Below are positions 50,271 to 59,757 of a stretch of DNA of 64,000 nt, piece by piece; positions within the stretch are counted from its first letter, which is position 1, and the number at the start of each line of letters is the position of its first letter. Both the position numbers and the translations under genes were made by a program. Under the pieces are notes generated by a model. That model ran no database searches. It saw only the letters and a program-made list of their open reading frames with translations, and had not been told where the DNA came from. The stretch is from Polyangiaceae bacterium (lineage in GTDB: Bacteria > Myxococcota_A > Polyangia > Polyangiales > Polyangiaceae), in the NCBI GenBank assembly GCA_019637295.1, contig JAHBVX010000002.1, positions 806,001-870,000 of the forward strand. The letters are read 5' to 3'.

Positions 50271-52076
50271 ATGTTGGCAAAGCGCCTTGTCGCCGTCTGC
50301 ATCTTGGCTGCCGCCGTCGGCGGACTCACCGCACGGGATGCGGTCGCACAAGAGGTGATCGACCTCGATGAAGAGCCCGCGGCCAAGCCCAAGCCCAAGG
50401 CCAAGCCGGCGGGCAAACCCGCGGCCAAGCCCGCGGGCAAGCCCGTTGCAGCCGACCCCAAGGCACCCGCAGGCAAGGAGCCCGCGGCCGGGGTCGACAT
50501 CGACCTCGACGAAGACGCCCCCACCGAGCAAGGGCCCGTGGTGGCCGGGCAGATGACCGAGGAGGCAGCGGCCGCGAAGAAGCTGTTCGACCGTGAGCGC
50601 TGGGCCGAGGCCGCCCAAGCGCTGCACCGCGTCGTCGCCGGCGATACCGGAGACGACGCCGGCAACAAGCAACTGTCGCAGTACTACCTCGCGATCTCGC
50701 TCTACCGACTCAAGTTCTATCAGGCCAGCTACGCGGTGTTCAGCGTCATCGCCGACAACAAGCACCACCTCAAGTTCAAAGAGACGCTGCTCTGGCTCGC
50801 CAAGCTCGCGACGGACTTGCCGGAGCCCGCGGACATCGTCGAGCGCGTCGGCAAGTACACCGACGACGAGGTCGCTCGCTTCAACAACGAGCAGCAGCGC
50901 GACCTGTATTGGCAGCTGAACTACCTGCTCGGTCGCTACAAGTACCGCAACCGACAGTACGAGAACGCGGTGCGGCTCTTCCAGAAGGTCGACCGCAAGA
51001 GCGAGTACTACGTCAAGGCGCAGTTCTTCTCCGGCATCAGCTACGTGCAGCTGCGCAAGAGCGTGCCCGCGGTGCAGAGCTTCCAGCGGATCGAGAAGGC
51101 CATCGACGAGGGTGTGACCGGCGTGGAGGACGAAGCGCGTATGGCAGACCTCGCGTATCTGTCCATGGCGCGCACGTTCTACTCGGCGTCGATCCGGCTG
51201 GACGCGGAGACGAACGCGCCCAGCGTGGACGAGCGCAAGCTCAGCGCCGCGGTGAAGTACTGGAACACCATCGACGTGGCCAGCGAGTACTGGCTCGATG
51301 CGCTGTTCGAGCAGTCCTGGGCGTACTTCATGGCGGGTGACTACCCGCGCGCGCTCGGCAACATCCACACCATCCAGTCACCGTACTTCCCGAACTCGTT
51401 CTATCCGGAAGCGGACGTGCTCAAGGCGGTCATCTACTTCGCGAACTGCAACTACCAGGGCGCGACGACGGTGGTGGCACGCTTCAACAAGAAGTACGTG
51501 CCCATCCGCACGGAGCTGGAGAAGACCCTCAAGCGCTTCAGCGGCGCGAACCAGGAAGAGCCGTTCTACAAGTTCTTGCTCGAGGTCCGAGAGGGCAAGG
51601 CCAACCTCGACCCCAAGGTTCGACCCATCGTCGAGAACGCGCTGAGTGATCGGCAGCTGCTGCGCAACATCGAGTACGTCCGCATGCTCGAGGACGAGGC
51701 GCGCCGCTACAAGGCGTCGCCGCCGTCGTTCCAGAGCTCGGGCGCCGGACGGCAGGTGGAGGACTCGCTCAAGCTCGCGCGGCAGCTCGCGGTGCAGCAG
51801 ACGGGAGAGCTGGCCATGTCGCGGTACCAGCGGAACGTGGACGAGCTCAACGAGCATCTGCGAAACGGCGAGAAGATCCTGATCGACATCACCGCAGCCC
51901 AACGCAACTTGCTCGATCAGAAGATCAGCGAGGGTCAGGTCAGCGCAGCGGAGTCGAAGATCTTTGGTGTGGTCAAGCCGGACGAGGAACACGTCCTATG
52001 GCCATTCGATGGTGAATACTGGCGCGACGAGCTCGGCTTCTACCGACAGGTGGTCGAGTCTGCTTGCGGGAGGTAA
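50271..52076 (+). CDS. gltC: Periplasmic TPR protein, GltC-like
   Basis: A 601-residue exported protein. The ATG at 50271 has GAGAGG upstream, and the signal peptide ends about RDAVAQ. Residues about 35-80 are a Lys/Pro/Ala spacer. TPR-like helical hairpins run from about 95 to 400 (FDRERWAEAAQALHRV, YYLAISLYRLKFYQASYAVF, RNRQYENAVRLFQKVDRK). The C-terminus ends with VLWPFDGEYWRDELGFYRQ, a distinctive motif. Size, signal peptide and position before a 1240-residue TPR gene match GltC of the Myxococcus gliding machine (or NfsC of its spore-coat paralogue), a periplasmic TPR partner of the outer-membrane barrels. The next gene starts on the last base of its stop codon. Confidence 0.7.
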   Translation: MLAKRLVAVCILAAAVGGLTARDAVAQEVIDLDEEPAAKPKPKAKPAGKPAAKPAGKPVAADPKAPAGKEPAAGVDIDLDEDAPTEQGPVVAGQMTEEAAAAKKLFDRERWAEAAQALHRVVAGDTGDDAGNKQLSQYYLAISLYRLKFYQASYAVFSVIADNKHHLKFKETLLWLAKLATDLPEPADIVERVGKYTDDEVARFNNEQQRDLYWQLNYLLGRYKYRNRQYENAVRLFQKVDRKSEYYVKAQFFSGISYVQLRKSVPAVQSFQRIEKAIDEGVTGVEDEARMADLAYLSMARTFYSASIRLDAETNAPSVDERKLSAAVKYWNTIDVASEYWLDALFEQSWAYFMAGDYPRALGNIHTIQSPYFPNSFYPEADVLKAVIYFANCNYQGATTVVARFNKKYVPIRTELEKTLKRFSGANQEEPFYKFLLEVREGKANLDPKVRPIVENALSDRQLLRNIEYVRMLEDEARRYKASPPSFQSSGAGRQVEDSLKLARQLAVQQTGELAMSRYQRNVDELNEHLRNGEKILIDITAAQRNLLDQKISEGQVSAAESKIFGVVKPDEEHVLWPFDGEYWRDELGFYRQVVESACGR

Positions 52077-55000
52077 TGAAGACAATGAACCTCAAGAACG
52101 CCAAGACGCTCGTGGCAGTGGCTCTAGGCCTCGGCCTGGGCATGGTGGGCACCAACGCGACGGCTCAGTCCCAGGCCAAGAGCCTGCCCAATACGTGCGT
52201 CGGCGCGGAGGCGACCAAGAACTTGAGCGAGTGCCCCGGTGGGCCCAGCAAGTTCACGGTCAAGAAGGTCCGCGGCGCTGCCTTCAAGAGCGCTCCGCCG
52301 CCGCGCGAGCGCAAGGACCAGACCGACGCGAAGCCGAAGAACCCGAGCGAGGAGATGGCAGCAGGTCAGCGCGACGTGCGCCAGACCAAGCTCAAAGCCC
52401 GCGCCCGCGCGCTGCTCATCACCGAGATTCAAGGCCTGGAGCGGCTCTTCGCGCAGACCCCGAAGAAGTCGCCGGATCGGCCGCAGCTGATTCGGCGCCT
52501 GGCGGAGGGCTACGTGGAGCTCGAGGCGGCGGCGCTGCGCGACAAGACGCAGGCCGAAATCAAGGCTCAGGACCTGAAGAAGAAGAACCCGTCGGCCGCG
52601 TCCAAGTCGCGGCAAGACGCCTCCCAGGCCGGCAAGATCGTCGACGCCTCGCGCAAGAAGGCCATCGCGTACTACACGCTGATGAAGAACGCCTACCCCA
52701 ACTACTCGAAGCTGGACGAGGTGCTCTACTACCTCGCCTACGAGTACGAGCAGGCCAACGACCTGGCCAACGCTCGCAAGGTGTACCTGGAGCTGATCGA
52801 CAAGGCCCCCAAGTCGCCGTTCATTCCGAACGCGTACCTGGCCTTCGGCGAGCTGTTCTTCCAGGAGGCCCAGGGCGACCCCAGCAAGTGGGATCTGGCC
52901 GCGGCCGCCTACAAGGAAGTGGTCAAGTACCCACCGCCGGACAACAAGGTCTTCGGCTACGCCCGCTACAAGCTCGCCTACGTTCACTGGAACAAGAACG
53001 AGTACGCGGAGGCGATGAACGAGTTCAAGAAGGTGATCGAGTTCGGCGACCAGTACACGAACATCGCCGGAGCCACTCAGCTGGCCAAGAGCGCGCGTCG
53101 CGACATGGTCCCAGTCTACGCCGCCAGCGGCTCGCCGGAGCGAGCGTTCAACTTCTTCAAGCCGTTGTCCGGTGACAAGGGCGCCGAGACGTCCAAGACG
53201 ATCGACATGCTCAACGAGCTGGGCTTCGCCTACCTCGACACGGGCCACTACAAGGAAGGCATCGCCCTCTACCGAGACCTGATGAGCCGGGACAAGGGTG
53301 AGCGCTACTGCGTCTATCAGTCGCAGATCACCGTGGCGACCCAGGCGAGCATGGCCTCCAACAAGGACGCCATTCGCAAGGAGCTCGACCAGCAAATCGC
53401 CATCCGCAACGACTTCATGAAGGGTAGCCAGCCCCAGAAGCGCAAGCTCGAGTGCTCCAACCGCACCGCGGAGCTGCTCAGCGAGAGCGCCATGGCGTGG
53501 CACCTCGAGGCCGTCGGCTCCGGCGGGGTTCGCGGTACGGGTGACAAGAAGACGATGGATCTCGCCGCGTACCTCTACAAGAAGGTCGGCGACAACTTCA
53601 CCGCCCAGGACTTCTCGAAGTTCGAGTTCCCCCGCATCGTCAAGGACGACTGGCCCACGATCTACAAGATCCGCTACGCGATGGCGGACCTCTTGTACTT
53701 CCAGGAGCGCTGGGACGAGTGTGGCCCCGCGTTCGACGCGGTGGTGGCCGAGGACCCGAAGGGCGCCAACGCCGCGGAGGCCGCGTTCGCGTCGGTCCTC
53801 TGCTACCAGAAGATGTACGACCAGATGTACAAGGGTCAGTCGGATCGCAAGGGCAAGGGCCTAGGACCGACCGGCGCCAGCGCGGACGATCAGAAGGGCA
53901 AGAAGGGCGAGTGGGAGAAGTTCAAGCCCAAGCCCTTCACGGACACCCAGAAGGGCATGATCACCGCGTTCAACCGCTACGTCTGCTACATCCAGCCGCC
54001 GAAGGGCGACAAGCAAGCGGAAGATCAGTACGTCGAGGTCAAGTTCGCCCGCGCGCGCACCTACTTCGAGGCGCAGCACTGGGAGGAAGCCGCTCTGGCG
54101 TTCCGTGACGTGGCCCTCAATCACTCGGACCACGACTCCGGCGTGTACGCCGCGAACCTCTACCTCGAGTCACTCAACGTCCTCGGCGCGCGCGCCGAAC
54201 CGCCGCGACCGTCGTGCTTCGACGGCATGGCCGGGGACGTACCGCAGTTTCTCAAGCTCTACTGCGAGGGCAAGAAGGCCGAGGACAACAAGGAGAACTG
54301 CGAGCTCCTCTCCCGCATCCAGTTCGACATCCTGCGTCTGCGGGCCCAGAAGCTGATCGAGCTGGCGGACTCCCAGGCCGAGAAGAACAACTTCAAGGAG
54401 GCGCTCGAGAACTACCGCAAGGGCGGTGACGAGTATCTCGAGCTGTGGCGCACGTACTGCGAGACGCCGATGGGCAACGGGGAACGGCCCAAGCAGTGCG
54501 AGAAGGCCGAGGAGATCGTGTACAACATGGCGCGGGCCTATCAGGCCGGGCGCTTGCTCGCCAAGTCCATCCAGGCGCGCCTGATCTTGCTCAATCCCAA
54601 GTTCGGAATGGACAAGTCGGACCTCGCGCAGAAGGCGACCTACGAGATCGGTGGCAACTACCAGGCCATCGCCGTGTATGACCGCGCGGCGGACTTCTTC
54701 GAGCGCTACGTGGACCAGACCTGCAAGCGGTTGCGCAAGTGCGGCGAGTTCGCGGATCAGGCGCTGTCGGACGCCGTGGTGCTCCGGCTCGGTCTTGGCC
54801 AAGAAGACAAGGCGATCGCCGGTGCCAACGACTTCAATCGCTACTTTGGCGCACGAAAGCCCGAGCAAGTGGCGCAGATCTCCTTCGCGGTCGCCGCTCA
54901 CTATGGTGAGAAGCGCGAGTGGGAGAACGTGCGCAAGCGGCTCGCCGCCTCCATGCGCCAGATTGACACCAAGGCCACCCTCGACGTGCGAGTCCAAGCT

Positions 55001-55804
55001 CATGCTTTGCTCGGACGCGCCTACGCCAACCTGAACAACCGGCAAGCCGCCGGCGAGTACGGCAAGGTCGTGGCCATGTGGAAGGACCCCAAGGCCGCCG
55101 TCGCCGAGATCGAGAAGGGCGAGGGAGACGCCTCCGTGAAGCAGCGGCGACTCGGGCGCGCCCTCGAGGCCGTGGGCGAGAGCATCTTCTACTTCGCCGA
55201 AGAGAAGAAGAAGAAGGTCGACTCCGTCCCGTTCCCCGCCTTCAAGGGGCCCGACTCGAAGGACGAAGTGCTCAAGCACATCAACACCAAGGTCAAGGAC
55301 TGGATCGGCAAGAAGCGCCCGCTCATCGACGACGCCACCAACGAGTACAAGCGTATCGTCGACCTGCAGCCGGTCCCGCCGCCGCGCTGGGTCATCGCTG
55401 CCGGTTCGCGGGTCGGCGACATGTGGGGCACCTTCGTGGACGAGTTCCGCGCCGCGCCCATTCCCGACTCGATCAAGCGGGACTTCGAGCTGCGAACGGC
55501 GTACTACGGCGCCCTCGATGACGCCTCGGAGCCCCAGAAGAAGCAGGCGCGCAGCGCGTACGAGATCTGCCTCGGCTACTCGGTCAAGTACCAGTACTGG
55601 GACACCTTCAGCCGAACTTGCGAAGAGTGGTTGGCGAAGAACTACAAGGCCGAGTTCCACTTGATCGACGAGTTCCGCGGCGCGCCCAACCGGGTGAACA
55701 ACCCGCTGCGCGAACAGAGCTATCCGCTGCGTCTCGGTGGCGAGCCCCTGCCCACCATCGCTCCGCCCAGAGAGCCCGAGAAGCCCGCGCAGGCCAGCAA
55801 GTGA
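52076..55804 (+). CDS. gltD: Large periplasmic TPR protein, GltD/AgmU-like
   Basis: A 1242-residue exported protein. ATG at 52076 overlaps the upstream TAA by one base and has GGGAGG before it. The signal peptide ends near NATAQSQ. Most of the protein is TPR and TPR-like helical repeats (YYLAYEYEQANDLANARKVY, AAAYKEVVKYPPPDNKVFGY, LAYVHWNKNEYAEAMNEFKK, GFAYLDTGHYKEGIALYRDL, and again beyond residue 650). In M. xanthus, AgmU (GltD) is a TPR protein of about 1200 residues that decorates the periplasm and spans the cell-envelope gliding complex. Size and gene order support that assignment; NfsD is the alternative. It is translationally coupled to both neighbours. Confidence 0.72.
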   Translation: MKTMNLKNAKTLVAVALGLGLGMVGTNATAQSQAKSLPNTCVGAEATKNLSECPGGPSKFTVKKVRGAAFKSAPPPRERKDQTDAKPKNPSEEMAAGQRDVRQTKLKARARALLITEIQGLERLFAQTPKKSPDRPQLIRRLAEGYVELEAAALRDKTQAEIKAQDLKKKNPSAASKSRQDASQAGKIVDASRKKAIAYYTLMKNAYPNYSKLDEVLYYLAYEYEQANDLANARKVYLELIDKAPKSPFIPNAYLAFGELFFQEAQGDPSKWDLAAAAYKEVVKYPPPDNKVFGYARYKLAYVHWNKNEYAEAMNEFKKVIEFGDQYTNIAGATQLAKSARRDMVPVYAASGSPERAFNFFKPLSGDKGAETSKTIDMLNELGFAYLDTGHYKEGIALYRDLMSRDKGERYCVYQSQITVATQASMASNKDAIRKELDQQIAIRNDFMKGSQPQKRKLECSNRTAELLSESAMAWHLEAVGSGGVRGTGDKKTMDLAAYLYKKVGDNFTAQDFSKFEFPRIVKDDWPTIYKIRYAMADLLYFQERWDECGPAFDAVVAEDPKGANAAEAAFASVLCYQKMYDQMYKGQSDRKGKGLGPTGASADDQKGKKGEWEKFKPKPFTDTQKGMITAFNRYVCYIQPPKGDKQAEDQYVEVKFARARTYFEAQHWEEAALAFRDVALNHSDHDSGVYAANLYLESLNVLGARAEPPRPSCFDGMAGDVPQFLKLYCEGKKAEDNKENCELLSRIQFDILRLRAQKLIELADSQAEKNNFKEALENYRKGGDEYLELWRTYCETPMGNGERPKQCEKAEEIVYNMARAYQAGRLLAKSIQARLILLNPKFGMDKSDLAQKATYEIGGNYQAIAVYDRAADFFERYVDQTCKRLRKCGEFADQALSDAVVLRLGLGQEDKAIAGANDFNRYFGARKPEQVAQISFAVAAHYGEKREWENVRKRLAASMRQIDTKATLDVRVQAHALLGRAYANLNNRQAAGEYGKVVAMWKDPKAAVAEIEKGEGDASVKQRRLGRALEAVGESIFYFAEEKKKKVDSVPFPAFKGPDSKDEVLKHINTKVKDWIGKKRPLIDDATNEYKRIVDLQPVPPPRWVIAAGSRVGDMWGTFVDEFRAAPIPDSIKRDFELRTAYYGALDDASEPQKKQARSAYEICLGYSVKYQYWDTFSRTCEEWLAKNYKAEFHLIDEFRGAPNRVNNPLREQSYPLRLGGEPLPTIAPPREPEKPAQASK

Positions 55805-55815
55805 GGAGGACGAAC

Positions 55816-57216
55816 ATGAGTTCCAAGAGCATCATAGCGGTTGGCCTCTTCGCGCTGGTGGGCTGTGGCGGCAGCGCGAGCATCGGCGGCAAGACGCCGA
55901 GCGACCCGTCGGGAGTCAAGGACCGCTCCGGCGTCGCGGTGAGCAAGGCGGCGGTCGAGGGCTTCGAGCGAGCCCTCGACGCGTTCGCTGAGCGTGATCG
56001 CAAGCAGGACTGGACGGACTCCACCTGCGTCTCGGTGGCGGAGGCGTTCCTCGCCGCGAGCAAGGAGCAGGAGGCGACGAACAAGCGCAAGCTACCGGAG
56101 GCCCACTACAACGCGGGCCTGGCCTATCAGCGCTGCGGAAAAGACACCGAGGCGCGGCGCGAGTTCGACGCGGCCATCGCCGTCGACCAAGCCTTCCACC
56201 GCGCGCGTGCGCAGATCGCCTTGTACGACTTCCAGAAGTCCAAGGACCTGGACGGGACGATCACGCGACTGGAGCAGATCATCCGTGACGCCAAGTTCCA
56301 GAACGTCGAGGCGCTGGTCGGCGTGGCGGCGCTGCAGATGGAGCGCAACGGCGAGCAGGCGAACGACGACGGCAAGAACGATCTCGAGCGCGCCCAACGC
56401 AACCTGCAGCGCGCCCTGGCCATCGACGACAGCTTCATGCCGGCGTTCAATCAGCTGGCGGTGTACTACCTCGAGCAGGCCAAGGCGAAGGCGGGCGGTA
56501 CGAAGGGGGCACCCGCCCGGGCCAAGCGCCGTACCGGCCTGGTCGCAGCCAGCGCGGCGGCGGCGGACGTCAACCGTCAGCAGCTCGACCTCGCGGCGCT
56601 CGTGGCGTCCCAGGCGCTGCGCAAGAACCCGAACTACGCCCCCATTCACAACACCGCCGGCCTGATCCAGGTGGAGCTCAAGAACTTCAACGGCGCGGTG
56701 GGCAGCTTCGGCACGGCGCGGCGGCTCGATCCTCGCTTCTTCGAGGCCCACATGAACTACGCTGCCGTGACCCTGTCCTTCCGCGGCTTCGAGGAAGCCG
56801 AGAAGGCTTACCGGGACGCGCTGAAGCTCCGCCCCAACGAGTACGAGGCCCGTCTCGGCCTGGCGCTGGCCATCCGCGGCCAGATCCGTCCGGGAGACCC
56901 GGGCAAGCTCACCGCGAAGGCCCAGGCCGAGCTCGAGGCAGCCAAGAAGGCCGACCCCGGCCGCGCGGAGACCTATTACAACGAAGCGATCCTGACCCAG
57001 GAGTACCTGTCGAAGGGCGACGAAAAGGCGGCGATTCCGATGCTCAAGAAGGCCTCGGAGCTGTACCGGCAGTTCATCTCCCGGGCAGGCGCCGACCCGG
57101 GCTTCGCCGAGGCCGTCAAGCGCGCCAAAGAGCGCTCACAGGACATCGACGACACGATCAAGTTCATCGAAGAGGGCGAGGCGGCCAAGAAGGCAGGGCC
57201 GCCAGCCGGCACGTGA
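55816..57216 (+). CDS. gltE: TPR lipoprotein, GltE/AglT-like
   Basis: A 466-residue lipoprotein. The ATG at 55816 has AGGAGG 7 bases upstream. The signal MSSKSIIAVGLFALVGC has the lipobox Cys at residue 17. TPR motifs are clear: AHYNAGLAYQRCGKDTEARR, AFNQLAVYYLEQAKAKAG, PIHNTAGLIQVELKNFNGAV, FEAHMNYAAVTLSFRGFEEA, YEARLGLALAIRG, and ETYYNEAILTQEYLSKGDEK. In M. xanthus gltE (aglT) encodes a TPR lipoprotein directly after agmU, matching this position. It would be attached to a membrane within the Glt complex. It lies 11 bases after the GltD-like gene. Confidence 0.75.
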   Translation: MSSKSIIAVGLFALVGCGGSASIGGKTPSDPSGVKDRSGVAVSKAAVEGFERALDAFAERDRKQDWTDSTCVSVAEAFLAASKEQEATNKRKLPEAHYNAGLAYQRCGKDTEARREFDAAIAVDQAFHRARAQIALYDFQKSKDLDGTITRLEQIIRDAKFQNVEALVGVAALQMERNGEQANDDGKNDLERAQRNLQRALAIDDSFMPAFNQLAVYYLEQAKAKAGGTKGAPARAKRRTGLVAASAAAADVNRQQLDLAALVASQALRKNPNYAPIHNTAGLIQVELKNFNGAVGSFGTARRLDPRFFEAHMNYAAVTLSFRGFEEAEKAYRDALKLRPNEYEARLGLALAIRGQIRPGDPGKLTAKAQAELEAAKKADPGRAETYYNEAILTQEYLSKGDEKAAIPMLKKASELYRQFISRAGADPGFAEAVKRAKERSQDIDDTIKFIEEGEAAKKAGPPAGT

Positions 57217-57231
57217 TGAAGAAATCTGGAA

Positions 57232-57247
57232 CCTCGGTCCACCGAGG
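57232..57247 (+). terminator. Small hairpin after the GltE-like gene
   Basis: CCTCGGT and ACCGAGG form a 7-base inverted repeat with a 2-base centre, 15 bases after the stop at 57216. No T-run follows, so it may be an RNA-processing or partial-termination site, setting apart the small gene at 57376, which has its own promoter candidate. Confidence 0.35.
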
Positions 57248-57321
57248 CTGTCAGACCCCCCGTGACTGCGAAACGCGAGGTCGACATTCCAGCCCGGTCG
57301 TTTCGGTTGACGCCCAGAGCG

Positions 57322-57349
57322 TTGACGAAGTACAATTGCACTGTAATAA
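57322..57349 (+). promoter_or_regulatory. Promoter candidate for the small exported protein
   Basis: TTGACG (57322-57327), 16 bases, then TAATAA (57344-57349); the overlapping TGTAAT fits the -10 consensus better but at a 14-base spacing. This AT-rich patch lies 27 bases upstream of the ATG at 57376. Confidence 0.4.
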
Positions 57350-57375
57350 GGTCGGAAAGTTTTGAGGAGGCTGGA

Positions 57376-57633
57376 ATGGCTCGCAAGCTAACCATCGGGT
57401 TCACGGCTCTTGCTCTAGGGGCCGCAGCGTTCATCGTGACGCCAAGTGCAATGGCGCAGGACAAGAAGGACGAAGGGTACGGTTACACCTTCGAAGACGA
57501 TCCGCTGAACGCTGGTGGCTTCGGTCCTGGAGGCGAAGGGATTCGCGTTCGACCCCGCGCTGCTCGCACCACGCTAATCCGTCCGCGCACGTCGTTCGTG
57601 CCGGAGATGCTCAAGTCGGTCGAGAACATCTGA
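57376..57633 (+). CDS. Small exported protein inside the Glt-like cluster
   Basis: An 85-residue protein with a strong ribosome site (GAGGAGG, 6 bases before ATG) and a signal peptide ending SAMAQD (about residue 28). The mature part is only about 58 residues: an acidic/aromatic start YGYTFEDDPLNAGG, a Gly patch, then RVRPRAARTTLIRPRTSFVP and EMLKSVENI at the end. The C-terminal half is Arg-rich and looks like a conserved interaction motif. No domain is recognisable. Its place between the gltE-like and gltG-like genes is that of gltF in M. xanthus, but I cannot show homology. It probably binds one of the TPR proteins. Confidence 0.75.
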   Translation: MARKLTIGFTALALGAAAFIVTPSAMAQDKKDEGYGYTFEDDPLNAGGFGPGGEGIRVRPRAARTTLIRPRTSFVPEMLKSVENI

Positions 57634-57684
57634 TCGGACTTCGGCACTTCGACACGCGCGTGCGACTCATCCGAGGAAAGAAGC

Positions 57685-59757
57685 ATGGCCAAAGCTGTAC
57701 TCACATTTGCGGTTTATCAGGGTGATGCCCTGGAGCGACGCGAGTCCGTCGCTCAGGACGTCATTCGGGTAGGCAGGGATCCGAAGAGCCATCTGCGAGT
57801 CGATGACGAGCTGGCCTCGCGCATGCACGCGGTCGTGGAGGTCGCTGGGCCTGACGACATCACGCTGATCGACCTCGGGAACGAACCCGGCACGATGGTC
57901 AACGGAGCTCGCGTCAACAAGTGCAAGCTCCACGTCGGCGATCAGATCCAGGTCGGCGGCGCCCGCATCGTGCTCGAGAGCGCGGAAGCTGCTGCCGCCG
58001 AGGCGGTCGCTGCGCCGGCGGTTGCTGCGCCGGTTGCTGCCGCTGCCGTTGCCGCTGCCGCGCCGGTTGCTGCTCCCGGAGCCAACCCGTTCGGTGGTTC
58101 GAACCCGTTCGCTGGCTCGAATCCCTTCGCTGCAGCTGCGGCATCGAGCCCCTTCGCTGCGGCCTCGAACCCTTTCGAGGTCAGCGCGCTGAACCCGTTC
58201 GCCGCCGGGGCCGCCCATCAGGCTTCGATGGAGGCGCTGCGTGTTCCGGACGACGCACCCCCGGGCACGTACACCTACACGCTCATCAAGAGCGGTCCCG
58301 ACGTGAGTGCGGACGAAGTCGAGATCCCCCACGTCCAGAGCGTGGAGGTGATGATCATGTGGGGCACGAACGTGCTGCATGTGTCCCATCTCACGCCGCC
58401 GCGCAGCTTCTACGTGGGTGAAGAGCAGGGCAAGAACGTCGCGTGCGACTTCTTCATCCCGGCGGAGAAGTTGGGCACCACTCGTATGCCCGTGGTGGTC
58501 GGGGATCGCACGTCGATCGCGGTGGTGATCCCCCCGGGCGCCAAGGGTCACGTCGAGCTCCCGGGCCAGCCCCGTATGACGCTGGACGAGGCTCGAGCCA
58601 AGGCCCAGCCGAGCGCAGAGGTCAGTGGCGGTCACCAGCTGGCGCTGCCCGGTGGCGCTCGCGCGCGGATCGAGATTGATCAGTTCGTGTTTCAGATCGG
58701 CGCGGTCAACGCGGGCAAGCCCGTGAAGCACGGCGTCGCGGCGGGCTTCGATGGTGCGGTCGCGATGTACTTCGGGCTCTCCTTCCTGGTGCATGCCGGC
58801 TTGATCGCCGCCATGGCCTTCTTCGTCCCGCCCCTCGGGCTCACGGACGACGAAGACATCGACAAAGAGCGCCTGTACCTGATTCAGCAGTATCTGAAGA
58901 GCGCGGCCGAGCGCGAGCAGGAAGAGAAGGAGACCGAGGAGGTCACCGACGACAAGGCCGACAACAAGGAAGGCGGCACCGGTACTCGCGCCAAGGGCGA
59001 GGAAGGGTCGATGGGTAACCCCACGACCAAGGCCGTCAACAAGCGCTATGCCGTGCAGGGGCCCAAGGACAACCCGGACCCACACATTGCCCGCCAAGCG
59101 GCGCTGCGCGAGGCCACCGAGTTCGGCATGATTGGCCTGCTGAACACCGGCGCCGCGGGTGACCCCAACGCGCCAACGGCGCCCTGGGGGCGTGACACCT
59201 CGCTGGGCATGGACGACATCAGCGCCCGCGGTAACATGTGGGGCGACGAGATCGGCGACGCGTTCGGCGCCGGCGGTCTCGGTCTGTCGGGCATCGGTGA
59301 GGGTGGCGGTGGCCGAGGCGAGGGCATCGGTCTCGGCTCGATCGGCACGCTGGGTCACGGAGCCGGAACCGGCACGGGTCAGGGCTTTGGCTCCGGACAC
59401 GGCCGGCTGGGCGGCGCGCACAAGACCCGAGCTCCTCAGGTCCGGATGGGCGCCACGAGCGTGAGCGGCCGGCTCCCGCCGGAGGTCATCCAGCGTATCG
59501 TGCGGCAGAACTACGGTCGCTTCCGCATGTGCTACGAGCAGGGCTTGTCGCGTAACCCGAACCTCGAGGGTCGCGTGGCGGTGCGGTTCGTGATCGGTCG
59601 TGACGGATCCGTATCCAACGTGGCCAACGGTGGTTCGGATCTGCCCGATAGCGGCGTGGTCGGCTGTGTGATCTCCGCGTACTACGGCCTGTCCTTCCCG
59701 CAGCCGGAAGGCGGCATCGTGACGGTGGTCTACCCGATCTCGTTCTCGCCGGGCTGA
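57685..59757 (+). CDS. gltG: FHA domain and TonB-like (AgmX/PglI C-terminal) inner-membrane protein, GltG-like
   Basis: A 690-residue protein. The cytoplasmic part has an FHA domain (about 20-100: VIRVGRDPKSHLRVDDELAS, IDLGNEPGTMVNG), an Ala-rich linker with five NPF motifs (residues 134-172), and a beta-rich region to about 345. One membrane span lies at about 361-385 (YFGLSFLVHAGLIAAMAFFV). The periplasmic part is acidic, then very Gly-rich (about 520-580). It ends in a domain from about residue 597 with LPPEVIQRIVRQNYGRFRMC, RFVIGRDGSVSNV and VVGCVIS. That domain is the AgmX/PglI C-terminal TonB-like module with its two Cys residues. This is the architecture of GltG (PglI), linking cytoplasmic phospho-signalling to the outer-membrane complex. 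Confidence 0.82.
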   Translation: MAKAVLTFAVYQGDALERRESVAQDVIRVGRDPKSHLRVDDELASRMHAVVEVAGPDDITLIDLGNEPGTMVNGARVNKCKLHVGDQIQVGGARIVLESAEAAAAEAVAAPAVAAPVAAAAVAAAAPVAAPGANPFGGSNPFAGSNPFAAAAASSPFAAASNPFEVSALNPFAAGAAHQASMEALRVPDDAPPGTYTYTLIKSGPDVSADEVEIPHVQSVEVMIMWGTNVLHVSHLTPPRSFYVGEEQGKNVACDFFIPAEKLGTTRMPVVVGDRTSIAVVIPPGAKGHVELPGQPRMTLDEARAKAQPSAEVSGGHQLALPGGARARIEIDQFVFQIGAVNAGKPVKHGVAAGFDGAVAMYFGLSFLVHAGLIAAMAFFVPPLGLTDDEDIDKERLYLIQQYLKSAAEREQEEKETEEVTDDKADNKEGGTGTRAKGEEGSMGNPTTKAVNKRYAVQGPKDNPDPHIARQAALREATEFGMIGLLNTGAAGDPNAPTAPWGRDTSLGMDDISARGNMWGDEIGDAFGAGGLGLSGIGEGGGGRGEGIGLGSIGTLGHGAGTGTGQGFGSGHGRLGGAHKTRAPQVRMGATSVSGRLPPEVIQRIVRQNYGRFRMCYEQGLSRNPNLEGRVAVRFVIGRDGSVSNVANGGSDLPDSGVVGCVISAYYGLSFPQPEGGIVTVVYPISFSPG

